This document shows positions 11,070-22,030 of a DNA stretch of 64,000 bases, one piece after another. The notes beneath the pieces are model-generated. The model saw nothing but the letters and a program-made list of their open reading frames with translations. It did no database searches and was not told the DNA's origin. Numbering within the stretch: the stretch's first letter is position 1; each line of letters opens with the position of its first letter. The position numbers and the translations under genes were made by a program. Location of the stretch: positions 1,922,001 to 1,986,000 of the forward strand of contig MSED01000004.1 in assembly GCA_002099365.1 (NCBI GenBank), given 5' to 3'. This stretch comes from Phialophora verrucosa (lineage: Eukaryota; Ascomycota; Eurotiomycetes; Chaetothyriales; Herpotrichiellaceae).

Positions 11070-12082
11070 ACGTTCTCGATCGACAAGACCGCCTTTTTCC
11101 CGCCCGGAGAGGTTATCACCGTGGTCGACTGGTTTGCCGGCACTCACAAACTGCATTGGGGGCGCTCGAAGAGCAAGCGAAGAGATGGCCCTGCTCTAGA
11201 CACACGGTGCCATCTCACTGCGACACGGGACGGCCGCGCAAACAAAAGGGGGGCTTTGTTGGTTTCGGGATGCTAAACTGTCATGGTCTCTTGTCATCTC
11301 GGGTCATCATACGACAACCAAGCAGCGGACAGCGAAATCAAGTTCCGTGCATATTGTATGCTCTCTCCTTCGATGTGTTCGGCATTACTTTCTCGTGGGT
11401 GGTGAGACTTGGGACAGGTCGGTCGCGAGCTAAGTTCGAGGTTGGACGCCGAGGAACGTACTCTTGATACAGGACAGCCATGATAAGGAGTGATGGGGTC
11501 CGTAGCAACGGGTATGATGAGCATCATAGGAGGGCGAGGCGAGCGTGTTGTGGTTGTCACCATGCTTTAACATCGTTAGTAGGCAACAACAGCAAAGAAA
11601 GAGTAGAAGCCAGATTCTCTTCAATGAACGAGCAGTACGGCGACCTAAAGCAAAAGCCAGGATACCACACGGTCTGGACATGCGCTTCACTTAATCGTCT
11701 GGACTTTGCGACGTGAAATTTTGTTATTTGGGAAACCTTTGCCACATTGTCTGGCTTGGGGACCACAGGCAAAGATATCAACCAGCGCTGCATCTCAGTT
11801 CGATGTCCCTGTAGCTTCGTTATGACTGACTGGGTCCGAGACGCCTCTCATCTTCCTAGTGCTTGCTCGCCCGTGCAGGTACCACGCGCACGCAACGCTT
11901 CGTAGCCTATGCCCCGAGTACGTCAACCCCGAGACACATTTCAACAAACCCCCAGCCTGCCTCATCATGCCGTGCTGTGCATTGATCACACCATATTGCA
12001 GGAAACGCCCGTTGCTGGCAATTTGCATCCCTGGACCGACCGGCGCACAACACTTCACTTCACACCACATAAATTATTCCAT
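11070..12082. other. intergenic between LaeA-like and eL20 genes (convergent)
   Basis: About 1 kb downstream of both genes. Only short frames without family resemblance; nothing recognised. Confidence 0.6.
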
Positions 12083-12944
12083 CTATGCGAAAGTAGAAGG
12101 TCGCTTGGGCGTGAAGAGCTTCTTCGACTTGCTGTTGCGGTGAGGCAGAGGGAATTTGAGGTTGCGGCTGATCAACTGCTTGATGTATGGTCGCTTGACG
12201 TCGTTGGGGTTCTGGATCTCGACGACTTTGAGGATCTGCGAAAACTGTCAGTGAAAAGTTCGCCGCGTTTTTCCGGGGTCCCATGGAAATCAGGACGTGT
12301 GCGGGCGAGCAACATACGTGAATGCTCCTGAATCGAGCCCGATGTCTCGCCGCCATATCCTGATACAAGGCCTGCACCGCATCCGTACGGCTCATCTCTC
12401 TGTACTCCTTGTACATGTTGTGGGTGCCGGATCTTGAATCATAGCGGATCCAGATGCCGAAGTTCTTGACCTTCAAGGGACGCTTCTCGTGGATGACGTT
12501 CAGAGAGACGACCTCGCCGGTGGATTTCTTCAGCTTGCGGAGCTTGGACAAGAAGTACCAGAAGCGGGATTTGGCCACCACGGTGTTGGGTGCGAAAATG
12601 CGCATGCGGTAGAGCTTGGGGGTTGGGTTGGCATCGGTGGGCAGGCTGCGGCCGATGACTTGATATTCTTGGAGGCGACCTGGAGGAAAGGTCAAGTGTC
12701 AGTATTGTGCGCATGAATTTGCTTAGGTCGTTCCGAAGAAATGGAATCTGCTTGTAGAGACGTATGATGCTCTCTCTTCCATGCCCTTGGTATCCTGCTC
12801 AGCTGTCGCTATGCCTCCGCTGCTGCACTCCTGCTCCCGTCCTTGCCCATGCTCCTGCCTTGTCGAGGACATCCAATTCTTTCACGTCGCTCACACTTGG
12901 GAATAAAATCGGTGGGGAAAAGGACGTTCTGGAGACTTACCCAT
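12083..12944 (-). CDS. rpl20: 60S ribosomal protein eL20 (L18a/L20)
   Basis: Structural protein of the large cytosolic ribosomal subunit. Model complement(join(12083..12235, 12318..12679, 12941..12944)), 172 residues, the usual length. The first coding exon is only ATGG (12941-12944), followed by GTAAGT; the next exon continues GRLQEYQVIGRSLP, the conserved eL20 N-terminus. Conserved blocks include KLYRMRIFAPN, AKSRFWYFLSKL and VKNFGIWIRYDSR; the C-terminus ends KLFTPKRPSTFA. Introns are 261 nt and 82 nt. An introns-near-the-start structure is common for fungal ribosomal protein genes. A second intron appears to end directly before the ATG (see 12945-12992). The gene is divergent from CSN12. 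Confidence 0.95.
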
Positions 12945-12992
12945 CTGCAATACGTTAGCGCTATCAATCTAAATGAGGAAGGCTTTTCATAC
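12945..12992 (-). other. probable 5'-UTR intron of the eL20 gene
   Basis: On the minus strand this 48-nt stretch starts CAAG/GTATGA, contains the branch-like GCTAAC and ends TATTGCAG immediately before the ATG of eL20. All three splice signals are good. If used, the exon between it and the next intron is just the four bases ATGG. Confidence 0.5.
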
Positions 12993-13271
12993 CTTGACTG
13001 ATCTAACCGACCTCAAGGTTCTTGGTCGTCAATGTGCTTGACTCGCTGAAGTCGCAGTCAGAGGTGTCAATTGCGAGGCCCGTTAATTTCGTCCACAACA
13101 TGAATGCCAAGAGTGCGTCTTGGCGCTCATCACTTGTTCCTTCACAAGGACCTCGCCTCTGATTGGCTGGTCGGGATTTCTTCGCCGCTTGCCAGCCAGA
13201 TTAACTGCCTAACAAAACCACGGCTCGAAGCTCGCTGTTGTCGTTGCTCTGCTCTGCTCTCGGTTTGTCTG
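12993..13271. promoter_or_regulatory. shared divergent promoter region of eL20 and CSN12
   Basis: The only sequence between the two divergent genes, so both promoters must lie here or inside the eL20 leader. No specific factor site is claimed. Confidence 0.5.
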
Positions 13272-14897
13272 ATGGGGTCTCTGTTCGCCGACTTCCACGA
13301 AGCCCAGCGCGTAGGCGATGGCCGATTGCTAGCATCATGCCTGGCGCCCATAGACACCGAGCGTGATCCCTACCGTCTCCAGTCATTGGCACAACTCTCG
13401 AACTTTCAGACGGTCTCGGCTGACATACGCTACCACCTGGTCCAGGATCGAAATGCTACGAAACTTCCCAAGCCTGAAGCCAACGCCTGGGTGGATATTT
13501 TCGTCGCCCTCTGGAAATGCGTGAAAGAGCTAGTCGGACTACGCTCGGGCAACGGTACGGGCGACTGGTTCAAGGCCTTCGATGCTTACAAGGAATTGTG
13601 CAACCATCTGGTCAGAGGCTACACCAATTTCGGCTTCCAATCATGGACAGTGCCATGTCTCTACATAGCAGGGAAGTACATTCGCATGATCGCCATGAAA
13701 GCGGACAGTGAGGGCAAAGCCAAAGAAGGCAGTGGAGACGTTTTTGCCAGCGGCTTCTCAGACGATATCATAGGTGACACCAACAAGAACGAGAAACTCG
13801 AACAGGCAGCATGGACGATCAATCGAATGTTCACGGTCTGCTTGAGTGATAGAGCCGAGCTGTCCGAGTCGAGGAAATGGGGCATCTACAGCACGACCAA
13901 CCTGCTCTTCAAGACTTACTTCAAGCTCAATTCAATCTCGCTTACGAAGAATGTCATCCGAGCCTTGGAAGCAGCATCAGATGACCTACCACCCTTGGAA
14001 CTGTTTCCGAAATCTCACCGTTGCACCTTCAAGTACTATCGGGGGGTCATTGAATTTCTGCAGGAGAACTACGCTGAAGCGGAGCAGAACCTTACTGAGG
14101 CACTCGACCTCTGCCACAAAGCCTCACTCAAGAACCAAGAACAGATACTCACCTACCTCATCCCTGCGCACGTCGTGAACAAGCATCAGCTCCCAAGTAA
14201 CGCCGCGCTGTCTCCTCACCGTAATCTCTCAAAGATCTTCGCACCCTTGTTCGCCGCCATCCGTACCGGTTCGCTTGCCGACTTCGACCAGGCTCTCTCA
14301 ACAGCCGAACCCGAACTAGTCCAGAGGCGCATCTACCTCACCCTCGAAAGGACCCGAGACATCTGCCTGCGCAATCTATTCCGCAAGGTCTACTTGGCAG
14401 CTGGGTGGGAAGAGACCAAAGACGCCACGACCGGAGAGATCACTGGTAGGATTCGCCGGACGAGAATTCGCATCGAAGAATTTGAGGCAGGAATGCGGGT
14501 TGGGTATAAAGGCGCAAATGAGGTGCTAATTGATAGGGATGAGGTGGAGTGCTTCCTGGCAAATATGATTTATAAGGTATGTTCTGCCTATTATTGCCTC
14601 TCTGCATGTACCTTTTACTACTCCACCTCGCTTTGCGTTCATGCTTCTCTCAAGGGTGTGTTGTATGGGATGTTGCACGGCACGGCTGTTGCCTAGATGA
14701 AATGCCTGAGTGGTGCCTGGCCTGCTCTGATTGATGCCAAACCCCTCAACCCTTGCACGAGTACTGGACCGAAGAGGGAAATGCTGACTTCAGCTTTTTT
14801 GCCAATGTAACAGAACATGATGAAAGGCTACATTGCTCGCGACCGAGGGGTCGTCGTACTCAGCAAGGCCGGCGCATTCCCAGGCACAGGCGTCTGA
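13272..14897 (+). CDS. csn12: PCI-domain protein CSN12 (COP9-associated / TREX-2-like)
   Basis: Homologue of the PCI-domain protein Csn12/PCID2, which in yeast associates with the COP9 signalosome and with Thp3 in mRNA processing. Model join(13272..14576, 14814..14897), 462 residues. Exon 1 begins MGSLFADFHEAQR and carries the helical repeats (NRMFTVCLSDRAELSESRKW, FKYYRGVIEFLQENYAEAE) and the C-terminal PCI winged-helix part (RIRIEEFEAG...DEVECFLANMIYK). The donor GTATGT at 14577 and the acceptor AACAG at 14813 join to NMMKGYIARDRGVVVLSKAG, ending AFPGTGV, the characteristic family end. Without splicing the frame runs into unrelated sequence. The 237-nt intron is long for the window. The ATG at 13272 is preferred over upstream in-frame codons because homologues begin at about this point. 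Confidence 0.9.
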
Positions 14898-16534
14898 GTT
14901 TAGAGAGGCACACGAATTTACCATCAAGCTATGCGAAGATCACCGTGCCTCTCTTAGACAGTAGATATCTGCCAGAGCCAGTGTCGATGGGATGGTAGAT
15001 ATTTCCCGCCATGACAGCATTTCCTCCCGAGGCTAGGCCGTCGCCCAAGACGCCGAATAAAGAACATCTACCTGATAGTACAATATGAGGCACAGGCATC
15101 GCTCAGCAGTGCTCAGCCTCGATCTTTGTACCGCATTCAACTGTCACAGAACGACATGGCGCAATACTCGGGGCTGGCGACCACGGCCGTCCAAGTCCAT
15201 CTGATCACACCCACTTGAACTTTCAGCTCTCAGTCTCGCAGCCTCAGGAATGACTGGCTCTTAAAGCTCCCGGAGCCATTAAAAAAAAAAAAGGCATATT
15301 CTTGCAACAGTGGAGAAACTAGAGCTAGGCTCGAAATCGCGAGATAGCGAGCATTAGCGTCTCAGCTCCGTCCGGGCGGAGCGGCATGGGTCGTGAAAGA
15401 GAGGACCGGTCTCCACACCACCTCGATATCAGATTCCTCTTTTGCCAGCCGCATTCTTGACGCCGTCGAGTCAAGAAGGCCAGGGTCTGCGAGCCGGCGA
15501 GCGCCAGACTTTCTTGGAAGGTGGAGAGATTTGAACACACAAGAGTACCACGTCAAGGTATGGGGCGATCCGCAGTCGCAAGCATTGAGTGGGCATTGAG
15601 TGGACGAAATAAAAAAGTTTGGTCCGAGGGTGTGTAACAAGGACGGGCACCTGTGCCGGGGAAATACTTACCTTTTCAACGCATTCTGTGTTCTGTGTAC
15701 ACACCATCGGCAGCCTTTCTGTGACTCACTAATTCTTGACTCGACCCTTCGCCACTCAGGGTGACACTACTCGTACGTTCAAGGGTCTTTTGCCTTTTGT
15801 CTGCCAGTCCTCCAGCCAGGCACACCTGCATTAGCGAGGTCAGGAATGGCCGGGGGAGCGTGACGGCCGCTTTTCAACGGAGCAACGACGGTTGCCTTTT
15901 GCAACGGAGCTACCACGGAACTCTTGAACCAATGAAATGATGTGGATAGAGTGCAAGATGCATAGGGGTGAGAGAATTGCGGATTCATGTGCCGGAGGCT
16001 GCTTTTGGCTTTCTCTGCCCCTTCTCGCCTCGGGAGCTGGCAATGGCGAGGTGCTTGAAATGAGTTGAAAGGAATCTTAATGAGAGGACTCTACGATGGT
16101 GGAAACGAGCAATATCATTTCATCGCTTCCCTAAAGAAGGATTGAGCTCTGTGGCAAAAGCGGCTCATTTGAGCCGCCAGAATTCTGATAGAAGTAGCAT
16201 CCAACCGGTAAATCTACCATCTCTCGCGATTCGACCCTTGTTGCCCAGTAGACAGTCCCGAAATAGTCGTACAATCTCAGACGCTCTCGAGAAGCGACAT
16301 CGATATCAAAGCGTCCAACATCGATTGATCAATGGACACCATATCGGTTTGGAGTGATAATGATACAATAGATGCGATATCACAAATATCAGTAAGAACC
16401 TCCGTAACTCCAACTTGCCGGCTCGGCATTAAACAGTCACAGATCTCGCAGGTGACAGCGTTTCCTCACCTGCCTGGCAGTCTTGGTGGAGAGAACACAC
16501 CATAGTACAAGCTTGAACCATCACCCACTCGAGT
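14898..16534. other. 1.6-kb intergenic region
   Basis: Lies between the convergent 3' ends of CSN12 and the BTB gene. It contains a 12-A run near 15281, and an exact 11-bp tandem duplication (GCATTGAGTGG twice, 15582-15603). A T-loop-like stretch near 15528 does not fold into a tRNA. No gene recognised. Confidence 0.55.
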
Positions 16535-17541
16535 CTAGCGAGTGAATGGTGATGCGAAGGGCGAGCGGATGGTTTTCAGGTCATCCTGCGCGACAATCAA
16601 CAGGATGCACAAGGTATCAGGGTTCATCAGGAGGCTTACCATATGGTTACACATAGCAACGAAGAGGTCAAAGAACAGTGTACCGCCTTGCTCCATTTCG
16701 AGCTTCATGGTGCCGCTCTTCTTGAAGTTGTTGCGGCTGCGGATGATGAGAGTGAGGTATTGGGCTCGAAGCTTCGAGTCCGAGTCAGGAGTGTGGCTAT
16801 AGGCGTACCGTGCAGAAGCGAGGATAGTGGAGATTTGCATGCCTTGTCTGAGGCCTTGCTTGCGAAGCGCCAGACGTTTGAGTTCTTCAAGGCCGTAGGT
16901 CTCCGCGGAGCAGCTATAGGAATGTCAGTTGGGAGTGGTGAAATGCATTGATGTGAGAAACACATACTATATGACGGTATCCTTCATAAGTGTCTGCTTG
17001 GTAGCGTGATGGAAGATTGTAACATTCGAGCTGTTTCCTGCGTCATCCAACTCCCATGTATCATTTCTCTTGTTATGCAACAGCTTCGGATGATAGTCTC
17101 CTTTGTAGAGGTATTCGAGGACTGCAGAGAGGATCTCAGGCTGCTCGTCAGGCAGATTGATTCTTCGAGAGTTGGACTCGAAGAATTGGCCCTTGCTGGC
17201 AGCTTGGAAGTACGGCGAGCGAGAGAGGACTTCTTCGTGACCGGCGAAGAGCCTCTGCTCCGGGCCGACGCAGATCGTGATGATTGCAGAAGTGAGTGTG
17301 CTATCGGTATCAGGAGGTCAGTGGTGCTCGTGCTGAGAGAATGTGTTTGTACATACCTTCCTACTGGTGGGCTTGTATGTGTGCTGTGCTCTCTTCGATG
17401 AGACTTCATCGACTCATGGCGCTGAAGGCCTCTGGTGATGGACTCCTCTCGGAAAGAGGATTTGCTGGGCTTGGTGGATTTAGTCGTGCCATATCTTGTC
17501 GAAAAGCTGTTGGATGCAGGTTGCCTCCTACTGGTGAACAT
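16535..17541 (-). CDS. BTB/POZ domain protein
   Basis: Fungal BTB/POZ-domain protein; such proteins are adaptors for dimerisation or cullin-3 ligases, but the specific partner is unknown. Model complement(join(16535..16585, 16640..16913, 16968..17300, 17357..17541)), 280 residues; introns of 54, 54 and 56 nt, all with good signals and consistent phases (2, 2, 0). A disordered Ser/Arg-rich N-terminus of about 60 residues precedes the BTB fold: ITICVGPEQRLFAGHEEVL, SRSPYFQAASKGQF, INLPDEQPEILSAVLEYLY. A back-half helical region follows (YCSAETYGLEELKRLAL, YAYSHTPDSDSKLR). The last exon encodes DDLKTIRSPF. The next in-frame start-like codon upstream is GTG, so the ATG at 17539-17541 is chosen. 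Longer frames on this strand are artefacts of unspliced reading. Confidence 0.85.
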
Positions 17542-18982
17542 TGTGTTGGTGGTTCCCGCGTAGCTTTTGGCTGGTGAGGACAGCACAAAGGGGAAAGATC
17601 GCAGGAAGCGGCGATGACGGTACCTAGGTTAGTATTCAGAGAGAGAGAGCGACGCAAGGATCACATTGATACACGCAAAAAGAAGGAGGAAGGCAAATAT
17701 GGAACCAAGTCTGCCTGATATTGATGGAAACGACCAGGTCGAACGACGAAAGGATGAGAAGAACATTCCAGAGAGCAGAGAGAGATCCTTTTGACGGGAG
17801 GACATGCCGGCCTGGTAACCTCCCACCAGACGCAGGCTGCTGGATAGCTTATCAATTGCTCTGGCACTTCCGTCCGCATTGAGCTCTAGGTGAGGTTGGC
17901 GGAGGCACGCGTCTGCTTCCGCGTCTTAGTGGGCCTCGTTCAGACACGAATGTCCCGCGCCAGCATGTGACATGCAACCACTTTAACTCGGTCTGATAGG
18001 CGTGTCCAGAGTACCTCAGGCACCAGATGCCCCAGGATGTGTCAATCTGGATGACTCGGCTGCCTTTGCCCCATGTCTGCTTCAGCGCCGGAAACCTGGG
18101 GCTATGCCCTAATTTTCTAGGCGAAGCAAACTGCATGGTAGCTGTTTTTGCCACTTGAACCGGTCTCCTTGCATGGGAAGCTGCGTGGGGCCAGATGACC
18201 CGTCGAACCAGGGGAATCTCGATGCAACAGGGAACAGTCATAATCGAGGGCTGTCACAAAGTGTGACACACTCGGGGTCAGTCACTGCGACGTATCAAAG
18301 AATAAGAACCGGGTTGGAAAGGCAACCGGGAGGCAGCGCAATGCGATGCCATCGACGGTCTTCGCCCGGGGGAAGCTTACATTGTCGATGGAGGGTGTGA
18401 CGGCCATGCTCATCAGTGGAGTCTGGACAAAACATGAAACACTAAGGCTTTGGGGCTAACGGCGAGGCAATGACCTCAGTACCTGCAGCAAGTACCAGGC
18501 TAGACTGCAATACTTTCATTTGTCGACTAGTTTGTGCCTGGCATAAGCTGCTTACAAGCCTGGCCTCACTACTGGTATTCAGAGAATATATCTATGGAAT
18601 CGGGCACGGCAGCCTGAATGGTTTGAGAGACATGTCAGTCTCTTCTTTCACAGAGGAATTTGCAAATTTGGCGACTGGTGACCTGATCTTGGAAGTAGAG
18701 ACCTTATCATTCCTGATCTCAGTACAGGACGGACGCTGGGGGAGACATCAACCCATTCGCGCTGATGCTGGACTGGTCATAATGCGAACGTGCCATTGCA
18801 CTCTGCCCACCCCACGATAATATCTGCCCGATGACATGCCGTGGACAATCGCCCTGATGCTGTGTTGAGAAGTCACGTTCTTCTTCGCGCAATGCCCCAA
18901 ATGCAAACATGCTCCACAGAACCTGGATCTGAGTTGGGCGATGCGATCGTCGAGAAACCAGCGTAACGGTCGCACCATCATC
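17542..18982. other. 1.4-kb intergenic region
   Basis: Upstream of the BTB gene and downstream of RMD5. Only short frames with no family resemblance; no repeat or RNA gene recognised. Confidence 0.6.
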
Positions 18983-20215
18983 TCATAAGAAGACTCTCTT
19001 TGCCTCCTTCGGATGGCTCTCTACGGGACAATAAGGACATTTGAATTTTGCACCTTTGCTGAGCTTCTGTAATGACTCTTGTGCAATGACGTGGCAGCAT
19101 GGCAACATCATCGGCGGGTTCTGATCGGTAGTCTGCTCTTTTGAGACTGGACATACGAAGATCGAGTGAAACTGATAGGATGGAGGAAGGGGCGTCTCGA
19201 CAGGCAGCTCGTTCTGTGATGTCCATTCTGTTCTTTTCTGTTTCTGGATGGTTTGCAGCTTGAGGAGTGTTGGAAGGGCAATTGCTCCGGCAGTAGCTGC
19301 AACGTACAGCGGTGAATCAGCAGATAATTCGAGCAGGGAGCAGAACTCCCGAGTAAAAAGGGTGGCGACCTCGTCCCACGTCGTCGGATTGCTGAACCTG
19401 ACACTGTAGGGTGATTCTTCCAGATTGGAGCAGAAGGGGATTGCTCCCAGTAGCTGTTGTATCTCGATCAGATACCTTCCACGGAACGACTGAAACTCGG
19501 ATTGCGCATATTGTAGTGCACGAATGGGGGCCTCAAACTCATATTGATCTCCCTCCCGGCGGTCAAGGAATAGGTTGACGAACTGCAGTCTGCAGAGCTC
19601 AAACTCCAGGTTACTTCCACGGGCTTCGAGTGCGGCAGCATTCTTTCTTGCCCAGTCAATAGCTGGTTGCAGGTTGTGGTTGTTTTTGAGCTCACTCAGA
19701 ATGTGATACATGTTCGAAAATTGTTCCTGTATACTCTCCTCCGAGCTCTTATCCAGCCCCAGTGGATGCTCCATAGGAACGTCCAAGCCCAGATGTGCGG
19801 CCGTCTCCTGCTGAGTTCTCTGACGCTCAACCGCCTCAGAATGCAACGTCGATGCGACATTGAAAAGGCCCTCCCGTAGTAAATGCAGGTATATCGCTCG
19901 GTTGATCAATGTAGGGTAAGACGAGAGCGCATCAATTTCGTTGCTCGGCACTTTGTCCTTGAAGACCTTATCCAGTGCTCTTGAGTATTTGTTATGCAGT
20001 CCATGTGTGTCCTTCAATCCCGAGAAGATGCCATCAAATGACGTCTTGACCGGATTTTGCAGTTTCGCCAGAGTAATCTGTCTGGAGTTTGGATCTTCAG
20101 CAATGGCGTCCCGCGCTCTCTGCAGCGATCTTATGATGTCGTCCACATGACCTGTGGTCCTTGACAGCTTACTGCTGTTCCAAACCTTCTCATGCTCTTT
20201 CTGTATTGCGTCCAT
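18983..20215 (-). CDS. rmd5: GID/CTLH E3 ligase subunit RMD5 (Gid2)
   Basis: RING-type catalytic subunit of the GID/CTLH ubiquitin ligase that, in yeast, degrades gluconeogenic enzymes when glucose returns. 410 residues in one exon from the ATG at 20213-20215 (MDAIQKEHEKVW). Order: N-terminal coiled region, LisH-like segment near residues 105-135 (YPTLINRAIYLHLLREGLF), CTLH/CRA helices (about 165-300), and a C-terminal divergent RING: CPVSKEQTTDQNPPMMLPC, CHVIAQESLQKLSKG, FKCPYCP. The usual PCGHVI reads PCCHVI here. The upstream open frame to 20410 lacks a family match and is taken as non-coding. The promoter region upstream is separated from the divergent STB6-like gene by a transposon insertion. 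Confidence 0.93.
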   Translation of the reverse strand: MDAIQKEHEKVWNSSKLSRTTGHVDDIIRSLQRARDAIAEDPNSRQITLAKLQNPVKTSFDGIFSGLKDTHGLHNKYSRALDKVFKDKVPSNEIDALSSYPTLINRAIYLHLLREGLFNVASTLHSEAVERQRTQQETAAHLGLDVPMEHPLGLDKSSEESIQEQFSNMYHILSELKNNHNLQPAIDWARKNAAALEARGSNLEFELCRLQFVNLFLDRREGDQYEFEAPIRALQYAQSEFQSFRGRYLIEIQQLLGAIPFCSNLEESPYSVRFSNPTTWDEVATLFTREFCSLLELSADSPLYVAATAGAIALPTLLKLQTIQKQKRTEWTSQNELPVETPLPPSYQFHSIFVCPVSKEQTTDQNPPMMLPCCHVIAQESLQKLSKGAKFKCPYCPVESHPKEAKRVFL

Positions 20216-20514
20216 AGCGGCTAGCGGAGAACAGGGAAGGTGCCGGACGGCTTTCAGCGAAACGGTGTATGCTGCGGAATGAAGCCAAGCAGTTGTATCG
20301 TCACCGGGCCATGTCCAGCGATTTGGTGAGCTCCAACTTGTCCAACTCAAGCGACTGGCGATTCTGATGACGAACAAAGCAGTGTCGGAGTGTCTGAGAT
20401 ATAACAGCAATTACGACCGGTGGTCAACGGGAATAAGAGGTGTGCTTGGGTGGTTTGATGTGAGGTGGAAGCGTCGATCGCAGATAAGCGGAGTGGCGGG
20501 TGACCAGTTGGCAA

Positions 20515-20565
20515 CCACCGAGCCTAGGTCAGAATTACCCGTCCACCCGAAATTTATCCGGTTTG
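20515..20565 (+). repeat. left terminal inverted repeat of the transposon
   Basis: 51 bp beginning CCACCGAGCCTAGGTCAG and ending ATCCGGTTTG; its reverse complement is identical to 21980-22030 over the whole length. Confidence 0.95.
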
Positions 20566-20609
20566 TTTACCAACGCGCTCTGAGGACCAGCACACTCTGT
20601 TATGCAACT

Positions 20610-21953
20610 ATGGCACCACCAACTCGTGCAAATTATCGTCTGAAGACGCCCCCGAATACGACAGGGCCCAAAGAAGCTAATACGATAAAAAGAACCCGAT
20701 TTTTTAGCGACTGGGACAAGAGGGCAAAGGGTGAAAGTCAGCGCGCCTTCTGTAACCGTACCCGGTATAAGAGGTCTACTATTCGAGATTGGCTCAACAA
20801 ACGGGATAATCTGGGCGATATTGCTTATTAGTATACTTAACAGCTATCTAATAGGCTTAGTAAGCCTTCTCGAATTTAAAAAAAGCAAACTAAAATACTG
20901 CTAGACCCCTAAAAGAACCCTTATCGAATAGAGCTACTTATCGTCTAAATTACTAAATATAGTCTTCGAATTTCGGTTCGCTAACTATAACGACGCCTTT
21001 ATCAGCTTACTAATAATACTTAAATATATAAGGCGGCCTATTATAAAGATAAACTAAGTAAAGAGACCTAGATAGCGTGTAAGAAGTATAGTTAGCGGTA
21101 TAAATATTATATTATTAAGAACTATTAGTAATAGGTATATTTTACGGATAAATTCTACTTTAACCCGACCTCTTAACGTATACTACGTATATTACGTGAA
21201 GAAGGCACTAAATACCGACTAGACAACATCGTCCCGCGCCCTCTAAAGTAAGGAATCGTTCTTTATACTACTAGTTAAGTTAATTAGTATTTAAAGTGCT
21301 AATAGCTTATATTTTAGTATAATAAAGAGGTAGATAAAGTAGCTAAAGAGGTATAAGAGGCTACGGAGGCCGTTATTTATTAGACTAAACTAAAGAGGCC
21401 TTCTAAACCGCGCCGGTTAAAATACGAGACCGATAAAGATTGATAAGGTCGCCTAACTAAATATAGCTAGGTAGTCGATAAATAGAAGGCTAACTTATCG
21501 CTAGAGCTAATTATATAGCTAAAAGGAAACTCGATTACTTAAGGTTATTATATAGAATATCTCCTCTTAATTTATCTTAACGCTATTAAGTATACCTATT
21601 AAGTTTATAGTTATAAATTCCTTTTAGTAAAGGACGGCGATTTATTATACAGTCTTTATAAGAGAGGCCTCGTATAATATAAAAGAGACGCCGCCGATAT
21701 CTTAAACCTTATTTACCCGCCTTATTCACCTAATTTAAACCCTTCTAAGGCCGCCTAAAATATCTAGAAACAGCGTATGCGAACTATTCGCGGTGTTTAG
21801 TATATAGACATCGACCAGCTTATTCAGCTTGGTCAGGTAATTTAGGCGGAGATTAAAATAGATGAAGTACGTGCGCGGATACAAGACATGCCAGAGAGGT
21901 GTGAGATACTAAGAAATAATGGTGGTAAGCGCATAAAGGGTGGTAAATGGTGA
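20610..21953 (+). pseudogene. transposase, Tc1/mariner type, inactivated by stop codons
   Basis: DDE transposase remnant. The intact N-terminal 73 codons (MAPPTRANYRLKTPP...) look like a helix-turn-helix DNA-binding segment (SQRAFCNRTRYKRSTIRDW). The first stop is TAG at 20829-20831. The same frame continues to 21953: a catalytic-core stretch around 21140-21230 (FYFNPTS...RILRILREEGT) and the conserved PPYSPNLNP at 21717-21743, followed by two positions where Trp is expected and TAA or TAG is found, as RIP of TGG produces. The end GGKRIKGGKW then TGA resembles the family C-terminus. No frameshift is present, so point mutation alone inactivated it. Confidence 0.88.
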
Positions 21954-21979
21954 TCAGTCTGTGTACATAGTCTATTACT

Positions 21980-22030
21980 CAAACCGGATAAATTTCGGGT
22001 GGACGGGTAATTCTGACCTAGGCTCGGTGG
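21980..22030 (-). repeat. right terminal inverted repeat of the transposon
   Basis: 51 bp, starting CAAACCGGAT and ending GGCTCGGTGG; perfect inverted copy of 20515-20565. Confidence 0.95.

Larger units (their letters stand above)
20515..22030 (+). mobile_element. Tc1/mariner-like DNA transposon, RIP-mutated, with 51-bp terminal inverted repeats
   Basis: A 1516-bp element bounded by perfect 51-bp inverted repeats (20515-20565 and 21980-22030). It contains a frame for a Tc1/mariner-type transposase that runs from ATG 20610 to TGA 21953 (447 codons) without indels but with many internal stops. From about 20830 to 21800 the DNA is very A+T rich and nearly without CA and TG dinucleotides while CG is kept, the signature of RIP; the outer 300 bp on the left and about 200 bp on the right are not depleted. 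The flanks show the trinucleotide CAA on both sides (20512-20514, 22031-22033) rather than the TA expected for this superfamily. It lies in the divergent promoter of RMD5 and the STB6-like gene. Confidence 0.9.

Noticed and set aside
15500..15560. T-loop-like GTTCAAATC on the minus strand, possible tRNA
   Set aside because: No pairing acceptor, D or T stems could be formed around it.
16984..17586. 200-codon Ser/Thr-rich open frame on the minus strand
   Set aside because: Its first part is BTB exon 1, but the rest is a wrong frame created by reading through the first BTB intron.
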